In this document: piece by piece, positions 35,055 to 44,594 of the stretch
Layout: each line of letters opens with the position of its first letter
Numbering within the stretch: position 1 is the first letter of the stretch
Assembly (NCBI GenBank): GCA_903834135.1
Contig: CAILHZ010000006.1
Span: 1 to 64,000 of the forward strand
Origin: an uncultured Opitutia bacterium
GTDB taxonomy: Bacteria; Verrucomicrobiota; Verrucomicrobiia; Opitutales; Opitutaceae
Direction: 5' to 3'
Length of the DNA: 64,000 bases
Program-made: the position numbers and the translations under genes
The notes under the pieces: model-generated
Told to the model about the DNA's origin: nothing
What the model saw: only the letters and a program-made list of their open reading frames with translations
Database searches by the model: none

Positions 35055-35903
35055 ATGAATCTTCAAACCTTGCTCGATGCTACTGCTAATGAGTCTGCTC
35101 TAAGGAAGGCGAAGCATTCACTTGGGGAGCTTAAAGCTAAGATTAAAGATCTACCTCCTACGCGTGGTTTTGTGAAGGCACTAGCCTCACGTCCTTTTAG
35201 TCTCATAGCAGAAATTAAGGCTAAATCGCCAAGTATGGGTGAAATGAGTCCATCAGATACGCTAGATGCAAAAAAAGCTCATTTGATTTATGAATCCCAT
35301 CCTGTAGTGGCAGCAATTTCAGTTCTCACACAGTTCAACGACTTTGGTGGTAAACCCGAAGATTTGATTCTAATTCACAAAGAGGTCACTAAGCCAGTTA
35401 TTCGTAAAGACTTCATCTTAGATGAGTATGAAGTCTATTATTCACGCAGTATTGGAGCTGATGCGATGCTCTTAATGGCGAGTGTAATAACCGATGAAGC
35501 TCAATTTAAATATCTGCATGATTTAGCCCAGAGTCTTGGGCTTGATGTGCTATGTGAAGTTCACTCCGTTGAAGAAATCAAACGGCTTCCTGATACTGTA
35601 ACTCTCTGTGGTATAAATTCCAGAAATTTTAAAAGTGATGCAGGTTTTGAGGCCTCGAAAATCGGTCGTTTAGTGGGTAAGGATTTAACGACGGACCTTA
35701 CAACCTTTGACCTATTTGAGCATTTGCCTAAAAATGCTGTAAAAGTCGCAGAAAGTGGCTTAAACGCTAAAAACGTAGAGGGTGTTTTGAAGCATTACGG
35801 CTTTAATGCAGCTTTAGTTGGGACTTCCTTACTCAGAGGAGGAGCTGCCCATACAAAGCAGGAATTAGACTTATTTGAGCGTGCGATACAGGCGTCTATA
35901 TAG
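35055..35903 (+). CDS. trpC: indole-3-glycerol phosphate synthase
   Basis: A 282-residue (beta/alpha)8 enzyme of tryptophan synthesis, cyclising CdRP to indole-3-glycerol phosphate. The key strand SLIAEIKAKSPSMGEM holds the catalytic Glu-Lys-Ser set. VIRKDFILDEYEVYYSRSIGADAMLLM contains the second Lys, CGINSRNFKSD the Asn/Arg, and VAESGLNAKN plus AALVGTSLLRGG the phosphate site. Slightly longer than usual (about 260). No other trp gene is adjacent, so the pathway is dispersed. Confidence 0.95.
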   Translation: MNLQTLLDATANESALRKAKHSLGELKAKIKDLPPTRGFVKALASRPFSLIAEIKAKSPSMGEMSPSDTLDAKKAHLIYESHPVVAAISVLTQFNDFGGKPEDLILIHKEVTKPVIRKDFILDEYEVYYSRSIGADAMLLMASVITDEAQFKYLHDLAQSLGLDVLCEVHSVEEIKRLPDTVTLCGINSRNFKSDAGFEASKIGRLVGKDLTTDLTTFDLFEHLPKNAVKVAESGLNAKNVEGVLKHYGFNAALVGTSLLRGGAAHTKQELDLFERAIQASI

Positions 35904-36040
35904 ACCTATCTAAATGTGCCAAAATGCGCTTTACCCATTAGAGGTATAGCTGTATATCTAATTCAGAAGTCTATTTCACTAAATAAGCTTCATCAATACT
36001 TTGCGTAGTTTAAGGCTCTATCTTCTACAAATTATTTTTT

Positions 36041-39000
36041 ATGATGAACATTGTATTCAAACGCTATATCTTAGCCTTTAGTTATCTACTCGTTGGCGTG
36101 TCCGCTGGCTTTGCACAAGCCGTCGTTACATCGGTTGCTCCCTCTGTAGGTCCAGTAGTAGGTGGAACTACTATTATTATATCAGGAAGTAATTTTTTAA
36201 CGCCCAACTCCGTTACGTCAGTAAATATCGGAACGATGGCGGTGTCATCATTTACTATTGCTACGAATAATTACATATCAGCTGTTACTAGTGCTAACGT
36301 TGCAGGCACAGCTCATGTATTGCTGACCACTAATACAGGGATCGTTTCAACAGCTACTTCAGCCGATCTATTTAGCTACGACACTACTCCTGTATTTGTT
36401 AACCCAGCCTTAACAGTTAATGTGACTCAAAATGTGGCTTATACAACACTCAACACACAGCTTGCTGTAAGCGATGTAGACAGTGGTCAGACTGAAACCT
36501 TCACTCAGCAAACAGCTCCGAGTCACGGCATAATTACTTTTCTTACATCAACAGGTGGTGCTGCAACCAATGCGACAGCTAATTCTGGCGGTATGAGTAT
36601 TACAACTAACGGTGTGATTAATTATATACCTACTACGAGCTATACCGGTAATGACAGTTTCGTTATCCAAGTCTCCGACGGAATTTCTACAGCAAATCAA
36701 ACCGTCAACGTTGGTGTTTATGCTTTGCCATCGATTAACGCCGTGAGTCCAAATTATGGTCCTGCAGTAGGAGGTACAATCGTTTCAATTACAGGTAATA
36801 ATTTATCTACTGCTACTGCGGTTACATTCAACACCGTTAATGCAGTAAGCTTTACCATTAATACCAATAATTTAATTACTGCAGTAGCCCCTTCGGGTAA
36901 CGCTGGTCCCGCAATTGATATTGCAGTAGTAAACCCAGGTGGTGTTACTACCGCAGCTACATCAGATAAATTCACGTATTATAATACGCCTGTTGTAAGT
37001 GGCCTTTCTGCGGCTAACGGTACTCTTGTAGGTGGTGCTATCGTGACTATTACTGGTAATTATTTTACCAATGCAGGTACAACAACAGTTAACTTTGGAG
37101 CAACACCAGCTACAAGTATAACGGTTAATAGTGCTACTCAAATTACAGCAACAGTACCGACACTGACATCAGGGAATGTAGATGTTGTAGTTTCAACTTT
37201 AGGTGGCGCAAGCGCTACATCTAGCGCCGATCAATACACCGCTTACGATATTCCAAGTATTGCATCAATCTCAACGAATAGTGGTGTTATGGCAGGCGGC
37301 ACTGCAGTTGTTATTACCGGCACAAACCTAACTGGTGTTTCAACAGTAAACTTTGGAACTGTTTCAGCTGCTAGCTTCACAGTTAATAGTGCTACTCAAA
37401 TTACAACGACTGCTCCTGCAGGTGCTCAAGCTACTGTAGATATCGTAGTAAAAAGCCCAGGTGGCTACAGTGCTACATCTAGTGCTGATCAATTCTCATA
37501 TTATGCTAGCCCAATTATCTCATGGAGTAATCCAGCAGATATTATTTACCCTACAGCACTTTCTTCCATTCAGCTCAGCGCTAATGCTACTTATAATGGT
37601 GCAGCAGTTTCTGGTAACTATGTATATACTCCAGTGAGTGGAACAATCCTAAGTGCAGGAACACAGACCCTTAATGTTGTTTTCACGCCAACTAACACAG
37701 CACTCTTTGCAACGGTTAATGCGTATGTGAAACTTAATGTAGATAGCTCACCAACCATTACGACGCAACCTCAGTCAAACACTGTAATGGCAGGATCTAC
37801 TGCTAATGTATCTGTTGTTGCTACAGGTTTTCCACCTCCAAGTTATCAGTGGTATTTTAACGGTGCGCCTATTGCAGGTGCAACCAGTGCAACTCTGACA
37901 ACAAATAATGTGCAGGCAGCAAATGCAGGAAACTATACGGTGTTTGTTTCGAACAATGTTAATTCTGCGTTAAGTAGTGTTGCTACATTAACAGTTACTT
38001 ATCCTGCAAGCGCTCCAGTCTTTAGTGTTTCTCCTAGTTCTTCAGCACTCACTGTAGGTACAAGTACTACACTTACAGCTACCGCTACAGGTAATCCAAC
38101 TCCTACCTACCAGTGGTATTTTAACGGAGTCGCAATTACTGGAGCCACAGGTTCGACCTTAAGTATTGCTAATGCACAAGCAGGTAACTCGGGAAGTTAT
38201 ACTGTTGTTGCAACAAATTCTTCAGGAAGTGTAACCAGTAACGCAGCGTTTGTTACAGCAAACCCAGCTACAGGTGCTCCTACCTTTAGTTTACAACCTG
38301 CTTCACAAGTGGTTACTGCATCCTCCACTGTTGTCTTTAGAGCAGCTACAGCAACTACGGGTGCAACCTACCAGTGGTATCTAAACGGAATAGCAATTTC
38401 TGGCGCCACAAAGGCTTCGTTCTCAACAACTGCAGTACCTGCGAATTACGGTAACTATCAATGTATGGTAGTGACTGCAACGGGTGCTGTATTAAGCCAG
38501 ATTGCAACCATCTCACCTGTGACAACCTCAAATCCAGGGCGTTTAGTTAACCTCTCGGTACTTACTCTTGATGCTCCAGGCAGTCAGCTTTTAACACTTG
38601 GTTTTGTTTCGGGTGGATCAGGTACAACAGGAACTCAGCCAGTTCTCGTACGTGGTATAGGCCCTGCACTTGCTGCATATAATGTAGCAGGCGTATTACC
38701 GGATCCTAAAATTTCACTGTTTAATGGAAGTACACTAGTAAATTCAAACTCAGGTTGGGGCTCATCAATTACTAACATTACCCAAGTAAATGCTGCAGAT
38801 GCTGCAACCGGCGCCTTTACCTTAACAAACACAGCGAGCTTAGATTCTGCACTAGTAGCTACACTACCTAGTGCTGCTTACACTGTTCAGGTCAGTAGCC
38901 CAACAAGCAGCACAGGTAATGCTCTAGCTGAAGTGTACGATAATACTGCAGCAGGTACTTATACTGCAACGACACCACGTCTTATTAATCTATCCTGCTT

Positions 39001-39364
39001 ACAACTTGTTAAAGCTAACAGTTTATTAACGGCTGGCTTTACAGTAAGTGGAATGACTGCAAAGACCGTACTTATTCGCGCTTCGGGTCCGTCTCTGAGT
39101 GCGTTTAATGTCAGTGGTGTCATGCCTGATCCAACCTTAAATCTGTTCAGTGGTACAACCAGTATTGCAACCAATGCAGGTTGGGGTGGAGATGCAGCAA
39201 TTGCAGCAGCTAATAGTTCTGTTTACGCCTTTGCATTTGCAAGTGCTACAAGTAAGGACTCAGCTCTCTTAGTAACGCTAAATCCTGGTACGTATTCAGT
39301 CCAAGTCACCAGTGCAACTGGTGCTGCTGGTACGACCTTGGTTGAGGTTTACGAAGTCCCTTAA
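36041..39364 (+). CDS. large secreted surface protein with TIG and Ig-like domains
   Basis: A 1107-residue exported protein. Residues 1-26 are a signal peptide (VSAGFAQA). Then a TIG/IPT domain (about 27-115), a cadherin-like Big_9-type domain (116-228), three more TIG domains (about 229-490), a beta domain (492-568) and three Ig-like domains (about 571-830, each with YQWYFNG or YQWYLNG and a GNY or GSY turn). It ends in two copies of a C-terminal repeat (832-975 and 978-1107: RLVNLS..., VLVRGIGPAL, NSGWG, then RLINLS..., VLIRASGPSL, NAGWG) known from Opitutae exported proteins. Composition is Thr/Ala/Ser-rich and Cys-poor. Probably an adhesin or carbohydrate-binding surface protein; anchoring mechanism not evident. 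A strong terminator follows. Confidence 0.92.
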   Translation: MMNIVFKRYILAFSYLLVGVSAGFAQAVVTSVAPSVGPVVGGTTIIISGSNFLTPNSVTSVNIGTMAVSSFTIATNNYISAVTSANVAGTAHVLLTTNTGIVSTATSADLFSYDTTPVFVNPALTVNVTQNVAYTTLNTQLAVSDVDSGQTETFTQQTAPSHGIITFLTSTGGAATNATANSGGMSITTNGVINYIPTTSYTGNDSFVIQVSDGISTANQTVNVGVYALPSINAVSPNYGPAVGGTIVSITGNNLSTATAVTFNTVNAVSFTINTNNLITAVAPSGNAGPAIDIAVVNPGGVTTAATSDKFTYYNTPVVSGLSAANGTLVGGAIVTITGNYFTNAGTTTVNFGATPATSITVNSATQITATVPTLTSGNVDVVVSTLGGASATSSADQYTAYDIPSIASISTNSGVMAGGTAVVITGTNLTGVSTVNFGTVSAASFTVNSATQITTTAPAGAQATVDIVVKSPGGYSATSSADQFSYYASPIISWSNPADIIYPTALSSIQLSANATYNGAAVSGNYVYTPVSGTILSAGTQTLNVVFTPTNTALFATVNAYVKLNVDSSPTITTQPQSNTVMAGSTANVSVVATGFPPPSYQWYFNGAPIAGATSATLTTNNVQAANAGNYTVFVSNNVNSALSSVATLTVTYPASAPVFSVSPSSSALTVGTSTTLTATATGNPTPTYQWYFNGVAITGATGSTLSIANAQAGNSGSYTVVATNSSGSVTSNAAFVTANPATGAPTFSLQPASQVVTASSTVVFRAATATTGATYQWYLNGIAISGATKASFSTTAVPANYGNYQCMVVTATGAVLSQIATISPVTTSNPGRLVNLSVLTLDAPGSQLLTLGFVSGGSGTTGTQPVLVRGIGPALAAYNVAGVLPDPKISLFNGSTLVNSNSGWGSSITNITQVNAADAATGAFTLTNTASLDSALVATLPSAAYTVQVSSPTSSTGNALAEVYDNTAAGTYTATTPRLINLSCLQLVKANSLLTAGFTVSGMTAKTVLIRASGPSLSAFNVSGVMPDPTLNLFSGTTSIATNAGWGGDAAIAAANSSVYAFAFASATSKDSALLVTLNPGTYSVQVTSATGAAGTTLVEVYEVP

Positions 39365-39378
39365 TAAGAGTTTTAAAC

Positions 39379-39417
39379 AAGGCGGGTTTGAGGTATAACT
39401 CGAACCTGCCTTTTTTT
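39379..39417 (+). terminator. terminator after the surface protein gene, abutting the next start
   Basis: A 14-bp stem with two G-U pairs (39379-39392 and 39399-39412), loop GTATAA, and a seven-T run (39411-39417). The ATG of the glycosyltransferase-like gene follows the T-run immediately, leaving no leader of its own downstream of the hairpin. Confidence 0.85.
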
Positions 39418-40236
39418 ATGTCTTCTCAAAATCAAGTCATGGATACTGCGACGGTGATTGTGACTGGTGCTGACGCCTATCACTTTTCGAACCTGCATAT
39501 ATTGATTGGATCTTGGAAAGTAAATAACCCAACACTTCCATTACTGGTCTGTGATTTTGGGTTCACCCCTAATCAAGTAGAACTACTTAAAACAATTTCT
39601 GGAGTAGTGTATCTGCCACGTAAAGGAGTTGCCTTTACTCATCCGTGGGAAGGTAAAGCTGCTATTATAGACTTTCTTAAAGAGTACACTAAACCGTACG
39701 AAGTCCTCATATGGATTGATGCCGATGCTTTATTTGTAAGTCCTTATCCTAATCTGGCTCAGCTTATCAAAGGCTACGATATGATTATAGATCCTCATAT
39801 TAATAGTATAGCTGAGATTATGCATGAGTGTAACATTGAGGTTTTAAACGTAAGAAAAGAAGATCCCTATTTTAGTGCAGGTTGTTGGATTGCACGAAAA
39901 GGTGTACTTTTAGAGAACTATCATACATTCACACAGCGTGTGAAGGGGAAGGGTAACTTGTGGGAATGCGACGCATTTGTAGCAGCCATTTATCACGAGA
40001 AATTAAAGTTACTCGAAGTAGACGGCGGGGTATGGCATAGTCGTGGCAAGACATCCTTAGCTACCTGCACCGTTAAAGACTTAAATGCGTTTCATAACGG
40101 ACAGCTCATCTATGTCCTGCACGCTAATGCAGAGTATACTGTAAGAAATGATGGTAGACGCATTTTCAATCGCCTAGAACTTGCAAAGATTCAGGATTAC
40201 TACGAAGCCTATTTTTTAAAGCACCATAGTTCTTAA
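39418..40236 (+). CDS. glycosyltransferase-like protein (GT-A fold, DxD motif)
   Basis: About 272 residues, family not named with certainty. The N-terminal part (DTATVIVTGADAYHFSNLHI, PLLVCDFGFTP) looks like a nucleotide-sugar-binding fold. VLIWIDADALFV carries a DAD metal motif, as in GT-A glycosyltransferases. YFSAGCWIARKG and LWECDAFVAAIYH follow, as in galactosyl- or mannosyltransferases of GT8-like type. No signal peptide. The start is ATG 39418, with MDTATV at 39439 the alternative; a TTG at 39388 inside the terminator is rejected. It converges on the TPR gene. Confidence 0.65.
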   Translation: MSSQNQVMDTATVIVTGADAYHFSNLHILIGSWKVNNPTLPLLVCDFGFTPNQVELLKTISGVVYLPRKGVAFTHPWEGKAAIIDFLKEYTKPYEVLIWIDADALFVSPYPNLAQLIKGYDMIIDPHINSIAEIMHECNIEVLNVRKEDPYFSAGCWIARKGVLLENYHTFTQRVKGKGNLWECDAFVAAIYHEKLKLLEVDGGVWHSRGKTSLATCTVKDLNAFHNGQLIYVLHANAEYTVRNDGRRIFNRLELAKIQDYYEAYFLKHHSS

Positions 40237-40246
40237 GGTAAGCACT

Positions 40247-43054
40247 TTATTCAGTCAGCCGTTTTAAAGCCTCTTTAGCTGGAGTAAATAATGGATTTAG
40301 CCTTAGCGCTTCAGCGTAATGCTTACGGGCATCGCTTAGTGTTGATTTATCTTTTTCTAACTGAACTGCTAAATTAAAATGTATTGCGTAAGACTGAGGC
40401 AGTAATTTAAGCGCTGATTCATACTGAGTGATTGCTTGAATTCTACTCTCAGATTTTTGCCCATATAGATTGCCTAAATTATTATAGGCTTCCGCATAGT
40501 CGCTAATAAGTGCGATTGCTTTTTTGTAGTGCATCTCTGCTTCACTTGCCTTGCCAGGCATTTTAGAGAGCAGGGCTCCAAAATTATTATGCGCTTGGGC
40601 AAAATCTGGATTGAGCTTCAGCGCTTCAGTGTATTCGCTAACTGCTTCGGTTTGAGTTGACGGAAATTCGGCGTAAAGAAGTGCTAGGTTATTGTGTAAA
40701 TCAGCTATCTTTGGATTTAAACTTAAGGCTGCTTTATAATGGCCTATCGCCATATCTTTATACTCAGTAGTTTCAGCACATAACTTTGCTAGGTTAATAT
40801 GGGCAGCAAGATTCTTAGGATCTAGTTTGAGTGCCTGATCATATGCTTTAATTGCCTCTAAATGATGCTCAGGGTGTCTATTTAAATAATCAGCATACTG
40901 TAAGTGAAATTCAGCAGCGTCTGGATTAAGTGTAATCGCTGTCTTTAAATGTTTGATGACATCTAAATCATGCCCTCCTAGTTTTTCATAGGCTCCAGCA
41001 AGACGTAATTGAGCTTCAGGGAATGCCGAATAAATACTCAAGGCTGTTTCATATTCTTTGATCGCAGCTTGTATTTCTTTGCGACCTTCAAGCATGATTG
41101 CTACATTGCAGTGCTCAACGGAGAGTTGGGAGTCGGTATCTTTAGGATTAAGTGCTAAGGCGAGTTTAAATTCCTTGAGTGCTTCATCTGCCATCACAGG
41201 ATTGCGTTTATAGACGAGCCCGAGATTAAAATGAATAAAGCTCGAGTCAGGTTGGTAAGCGATTGCCTGCTTATACTCAGCAATTGCTTCTATATCTTTA
41301 CCGGATAGGCTGCTATACAGATTTGCTAAATTATTATGTGCTTCCGCGTAGGTAGGCTTTAGTTCAATCGACTTTTTATATTCAGCGATCGCTTCACTTT
41401 GCTTAGCAGGGTCTTTTGCTATGAGAATTGCGTAGTCGTTGTGAAATTCTGCACTGTAGGGCTTAAGAGCCAGCGCCATTAAAAAATGCGCTTCTGCATC
41501 TTTTTCTTTACCTGGAATTTTAGAAGCGAGGTTAGCATAGTTACTATGCGCTTCAGCATTCTTAACATTATATTTTAAAGACTCAGCATAATGCGCGATT
41601 GCTTCATCACGTTTACTTGGATCATCGGCATACAGCATTCCTAAATTATTATGGGCATCCGAATAATTCGGTTTTTGTCTGAGTGCTTCTATAAAGTATT
41701 TTTCGGATTCAGCTTTATGCTTTGGATCGGTTAAAAGCATATAGCCTAAATCATTTAAAGCCCTAGGGTTGTTAGGCTCTTTTGCAAGGGTATCAGTCCA
41801 TATAGAAATGGAGGTCTGGTAGGTATTATTTCTGATATAAGTAGAGACTAAACATGCAATAATGAGACTAGGTAAGATAACTTTTAAGATTTTCTTACTA
41901 CAGTAGGCATAAAGCCCAATGACAAATAAAGTCAGTACTGCTGCTATCGGTAAATAAATTCTATTTTCTGCAATAGGCACTTCTGCTACCGGCACCACAC
42001 TTGAGGTAGGTGATAAAACAATGAAAAACCATGCGCCAATAAATCCAAGGCTTGGTTTTTTGATAAGTGCATAGATAGTTGCGCCAAGCATTGCTAAGAG
42101 GACTACACCATAAGGTAAGGCTTCACTGACTGTGTGTAAGAAATGCGCTCCTCTATCAAAAATCAAAGGATGTGGCCAAAGGCACAATCTAAAGTAAGTG
42201 GTGACAGCTTTACATTCTGTAAGCGCATACGTGTACCAGGTCACGCCTATACCGTAGCCCACCGCTTGGTGTTTGATAGCTTTCAGCAAAATTAAAAAAG
42301 GAATCCAGCTTGAAGCTAAAGCGCAGTAAAATTTCCACCGCTTGCTGAGTGCTTCTTTAAAAGTCCCTGCAATAAAAATACTATCATACAGTAAAACTAC
42401 GACAGGAGCAGTGATGATTACTTCTTTACTCATCACACCCAACACACAGCTCGTCACACTGAGTGCATACCACCCCTTTTTTTCGCTCTGTGTTCCTCGA
42501 ATGAAGGAATACAAAGTTAAGAGATACAAAAGCCCCATTAAGGCTTCTGTTCTTTGGGATATGTAGCTGACTGTTTGAGTTTGAACAGGCTGCAGTGACC
42601 AAAGTAGTGCAATACAACCTGCAAGAAATACCGAATCTTTGCCAAATTGGTTACTTAAAATTTTACTCTTTAGTGTCTGATTGATTACCCCAAAGAGGGT
42701 CATCCCTGCAAAGATATGTATCAGGATACTAAAGACATGATGAGCCCAAGGTTCTAGCCCACTTATGGCGTAACTTAAGGCAAAGGTCACATTTGCAAAG
42801 GGTCTCCAGCCAAGACCTGGGTTAATAGGGGGTGATAAGACATCTCTTAAGGCTAACAACGAGCGAATGGACGTATTTTCAACAATGGTAGCATAATCGT
42901 CGAAAAGGATAGGTACCCCTAGAGTATTACTATATCCTAGTGCTATAAATAGAGCGATGAATCCACAAACGAGGTAAGACTGCTTATTTTCAGGTGAAAA
43001 TTCCTGTGATTTATACTTTGAAGTAGGAACCTTCGGTTTCATGGATATTAACAT
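40247..43054 (-). CDS. TMTC-like membrane protein with about fourteen TPR repeats
   Basis: About 935 residues from the ATG at 43054 (43042 is an alternative). Residues to about 430 are polytopic with about ten membrane segments. The loop after the first has FDDYATIVENTSIRSL (an acidic motif of GT-C enzymes), and VPVAEVPIAENRIYLPIAAV is the signature of the TMTC/DUF1736 group. The rest is about fourteen TPR units of 34-39 residues (for example AHNNLGMLYADDPSKRDEAI, AHNNLANLYSSLSGKDIEAI). TMTC relatives are protein O-mannosyltransferases in animals; in bacteria the role is unproven. The frame continues upstream into tRNA-Ser, but that is artefact. Confidence 0.85.
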   Translation of the reverse strand: MLISMKPKVPTSKYKSQEFSPENKQSYLVCGFIALFIALGYSNTLGVPILFDDYATIVENTSIRSLLALRDVLSPPINPGLGWRPFANVTFALSYAISGLEPWAHHVFSILIHIFAGMTLFGVINQTLKSKILSNQFGKDSVFLAGCIALLWSLQPVQTQTVSYISQRTEALMGLLYLLTLYSFIRGTQSEKKGWYALSVTSCVLGVMSKEVIITAPVVVLLYDSIFIAGTFKEALSKRWKFYCALASSWIPFLILLKAIKHQAVGYGIGVTWYTYALTECKAVTTYFRLCLWPHPLIFDRGAHFLHTVSEALPYGVVLLAMLGATIYALIKKPSLGFIGAWFFIVLSPTSSVVPVAEVPIAENRIYLPIAAVLTLFVIGLYAYCSKKILKVILPSLIIACLVSTYIRNNTYQTSISIWTDTLAKEPNNPRALNDLGYMLLTDPKHKAESEKYFIEALRQKPNYSDAHNNLGMLYADDPSKRDEAIAHYAESLKYNVKNAEAHSNYANLASKIPGKEKDAEAHFLMALALKPYSAEFHNDYAILIAKDPAKQSEAIAEYKKSIELKPTYAEAHNNLANLYSSLSGKDIEAIAEYKQAIAYQPDSSFIHFNLGLVYKRNPVMADEALKEFKLALALNPKDTDSQLSVEHCNVAIMLEGRKEIQAAIKEYETALSIYSAFPEAQLRLAGAYEKLGGHDLDVIKHLKTAITLNPDAAEFHLQYADYLNRHPEHHLEAIKAYDQALKLDPKNLAAHINLAKLCAETTEYKDMAIGHYKAALSLNPKIADLHNNLALLYAEFPSTQTEAVSEYTEALKLNPDFAQAHNNFGALLSKMPGKASEAEMHYKKAIALISDYAEAYNNLGNLYGQKSESRIQAITQYESALKLLPQSYAIHFNLAVQLEKDKSTLSDARKHYAEALRLNPLFTPAKEALKRLTE

Positions 43055-43094
43055 GACAGCAATTTTAGCTATGTGGTCAATATGAGTTACGGTA

Positions 43095-43186
<92 letters not shown>

Positions 43187-43428
43187 GTTATACCTAGCTA
43201 AATCGTCCTAACCTTGGTCGTTTGACGAACCGATGATCACACACCCAGGGCCCTGCTAGGTCAACGCAAAACACGGTTTATTAGCCCTTTACTAGATAGC
43301 TAGAAGCAACCCGCAATTCTAATGTAAAATTTATGAATCACCCCCTATTTTGCGGAAAACCGACTTGCGTGGCTATAGCTGTAGCCTAGCGTGTCGTATT
43401 GAGTATATTCACTTCACTCTAGCTCACT
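43187..43428. other. intergenic region between tRNA-Ser and the nuo operon
   Basis: No coding frame is recognisable; in particular no nuoA-like sequence is present in any + frame. It must hold the divergent promoters of tRNA-Ser and the nuo operon, but no confident -35/-10 pair is seen. Confidence 0.5.
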
Positions 43429-43941
43429 ATGGTATCATCTAACTCAGAACTGGCATATAACAGTAAAATCGAGGGCGATGTTGTCGTTTCACGCGCCGAT
43501 GCCGTAATTAATTGGATCCGCACAAATTCCATGTGGCCAATGCCAATGGGTCTTGCCTGCTGCGCCATTGAGCTCATGGCCGTGGCTTCTAGCCGCTTTG
43601 ATATTGCCCGCTTTGGTGCAGAGGTCATGCGTTTTTCTCCTCGTCAAGCTGACGTGATGATTGTTTCAGGTACAGTGACCTACAAGATGGCAAGTGCAGT
43701 ACGCCGTATTTACGACCAAATGCCTCATCCTAAGTGGGTAATCGCTATGGGAGCCTGTGCTTCCTCAGGTGGCATGTACCGCAGTTACGCTACACTTCAA
43801 GGTGTAGACCGGATTATCCCAGTAGATGTCTATGTCAGTGGATGCCCTCCACGTCCTGAGGCCCTCCTTGATGCATTAATGAAGCTGCAAGAAAAAGTAA
43901 AACGTGAGCCATCCGCTCATAACTTACTTATTTCTAAATAA
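43429..43941 (+). CDS. nuoB: NADH-quinone oxidoreductase subunit B
   Basis: A 170-residue complex I subunit binding the terminal iron-sulphur cluster N2. [24 protein letters not shown] has the twin Cys; the further cluster Cys are in [15 protein letters not shown] and [19 protein letters not shown]. First gene of the nuo operon here, with nuoC 11 bases later. There is no nuoA before it. Confidence 0.97.
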   Translation: MVSSNSELAYNSKIEGDVVVSRADAVINWIRTNSMWPMPMGLACCAIELMAVASSRFDIARFGAEVMRFSPRQADVMIVSGTVTYKMASAVRRIYDQMPHPKWVIAMGACASSGGMYRSYATLQGVDRIIPVDVYVSGCPPRPEALLDALMKLQEKVKREPSAHNLLISK

Positions 43942-43952
43942 TACCTTCACTA

Positions 43953-44591
43953 ATGCTCACAACGGAAAACCAAGTGAACGCCTTTAATGCAGAGACTTTA
44001 ATCGCTGCTTTCCCAGCAGTAACGCTTCGTGCAAGTCTCGATCATCCTGCTTTTAATGTTCCGAGTAGCGAACTGCTCGCTGTCCTAGGTTACCTTAAAG
44101 AAAAACACACCTTCGACTTTTTAGCAGACTTAACAGCAGTAGACTGGGCAGAAGGAGCAACACCTCGCTTCACTACGATTTATCATCTGTTTTCTACGAC
44201 TACTCACCAGTATGTTCGTTTAGCTAGTGACTGCTTAGATAATGCAACACCACGTGTTCCATCGATTACTTCACTTTGGCCGTCAGCTAATTGGCATGAA
44301 CGTGAAGTCTACGATATGTTCGGGATTCAGTTTAGTAATCACCCAGACTTACGCCGTATTCTGATGTGGGATGGTTATCCTTATCATCCTTTACGTAAAG
44401 AATTCCCACTGGCTGGTATTGAAACCGATCTGCCTGACGTAGAAGTCGCTGCAGAAACCAAAGTTAAAGTAAAGCCCGCTCCTATGGCAGGAGGTCCCTT
44501 TGTTGCCCTTTCAGGCCAAGTTAACATGACTGAAGCAGAACCAATGGGTAAGGATCAAAGTTGGACCGAAAAATCGGAGAAACCAAACTGA
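43953..44591 (+). CDS. nuoC: NADH-quinone oxidoreductase subunit C
   Basis: A 212-residue peripheral-arm subunit of complex I. SITSLWPSANWHEREVYDMFGI followed by HPDLRRILMWDGYPYHPLRKEF is the family signature. The C-terminal tail (about residues 165-212) is Pro/Ala/Glu-rich and not conserved in the family. It is a separate gene, not fused to nuoD as in E. coli. The nuoD start follows the stop by 3 bases. Confidence 0.95.
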   Translation: MLTTENQVNAFNAETLIAAFPAVTLRASLDHPAFNVPSSELLAVLGYLKEKHTFDFLADLTAVDWAEGATPRFTTIYHLFSTTTHQYVRLASDCLDNATPRVPSITSLWPSANWHEREVYDMFGIQFSNHPDLRRILMWDGYPYHPLRKEFPLAGIETDLPDVEVAAETKVKVKPAPMAGGPFVALSGQVNMTEAEPMGKDQSWTEKSEKPN

Positions 44592-44594
44592 GCT

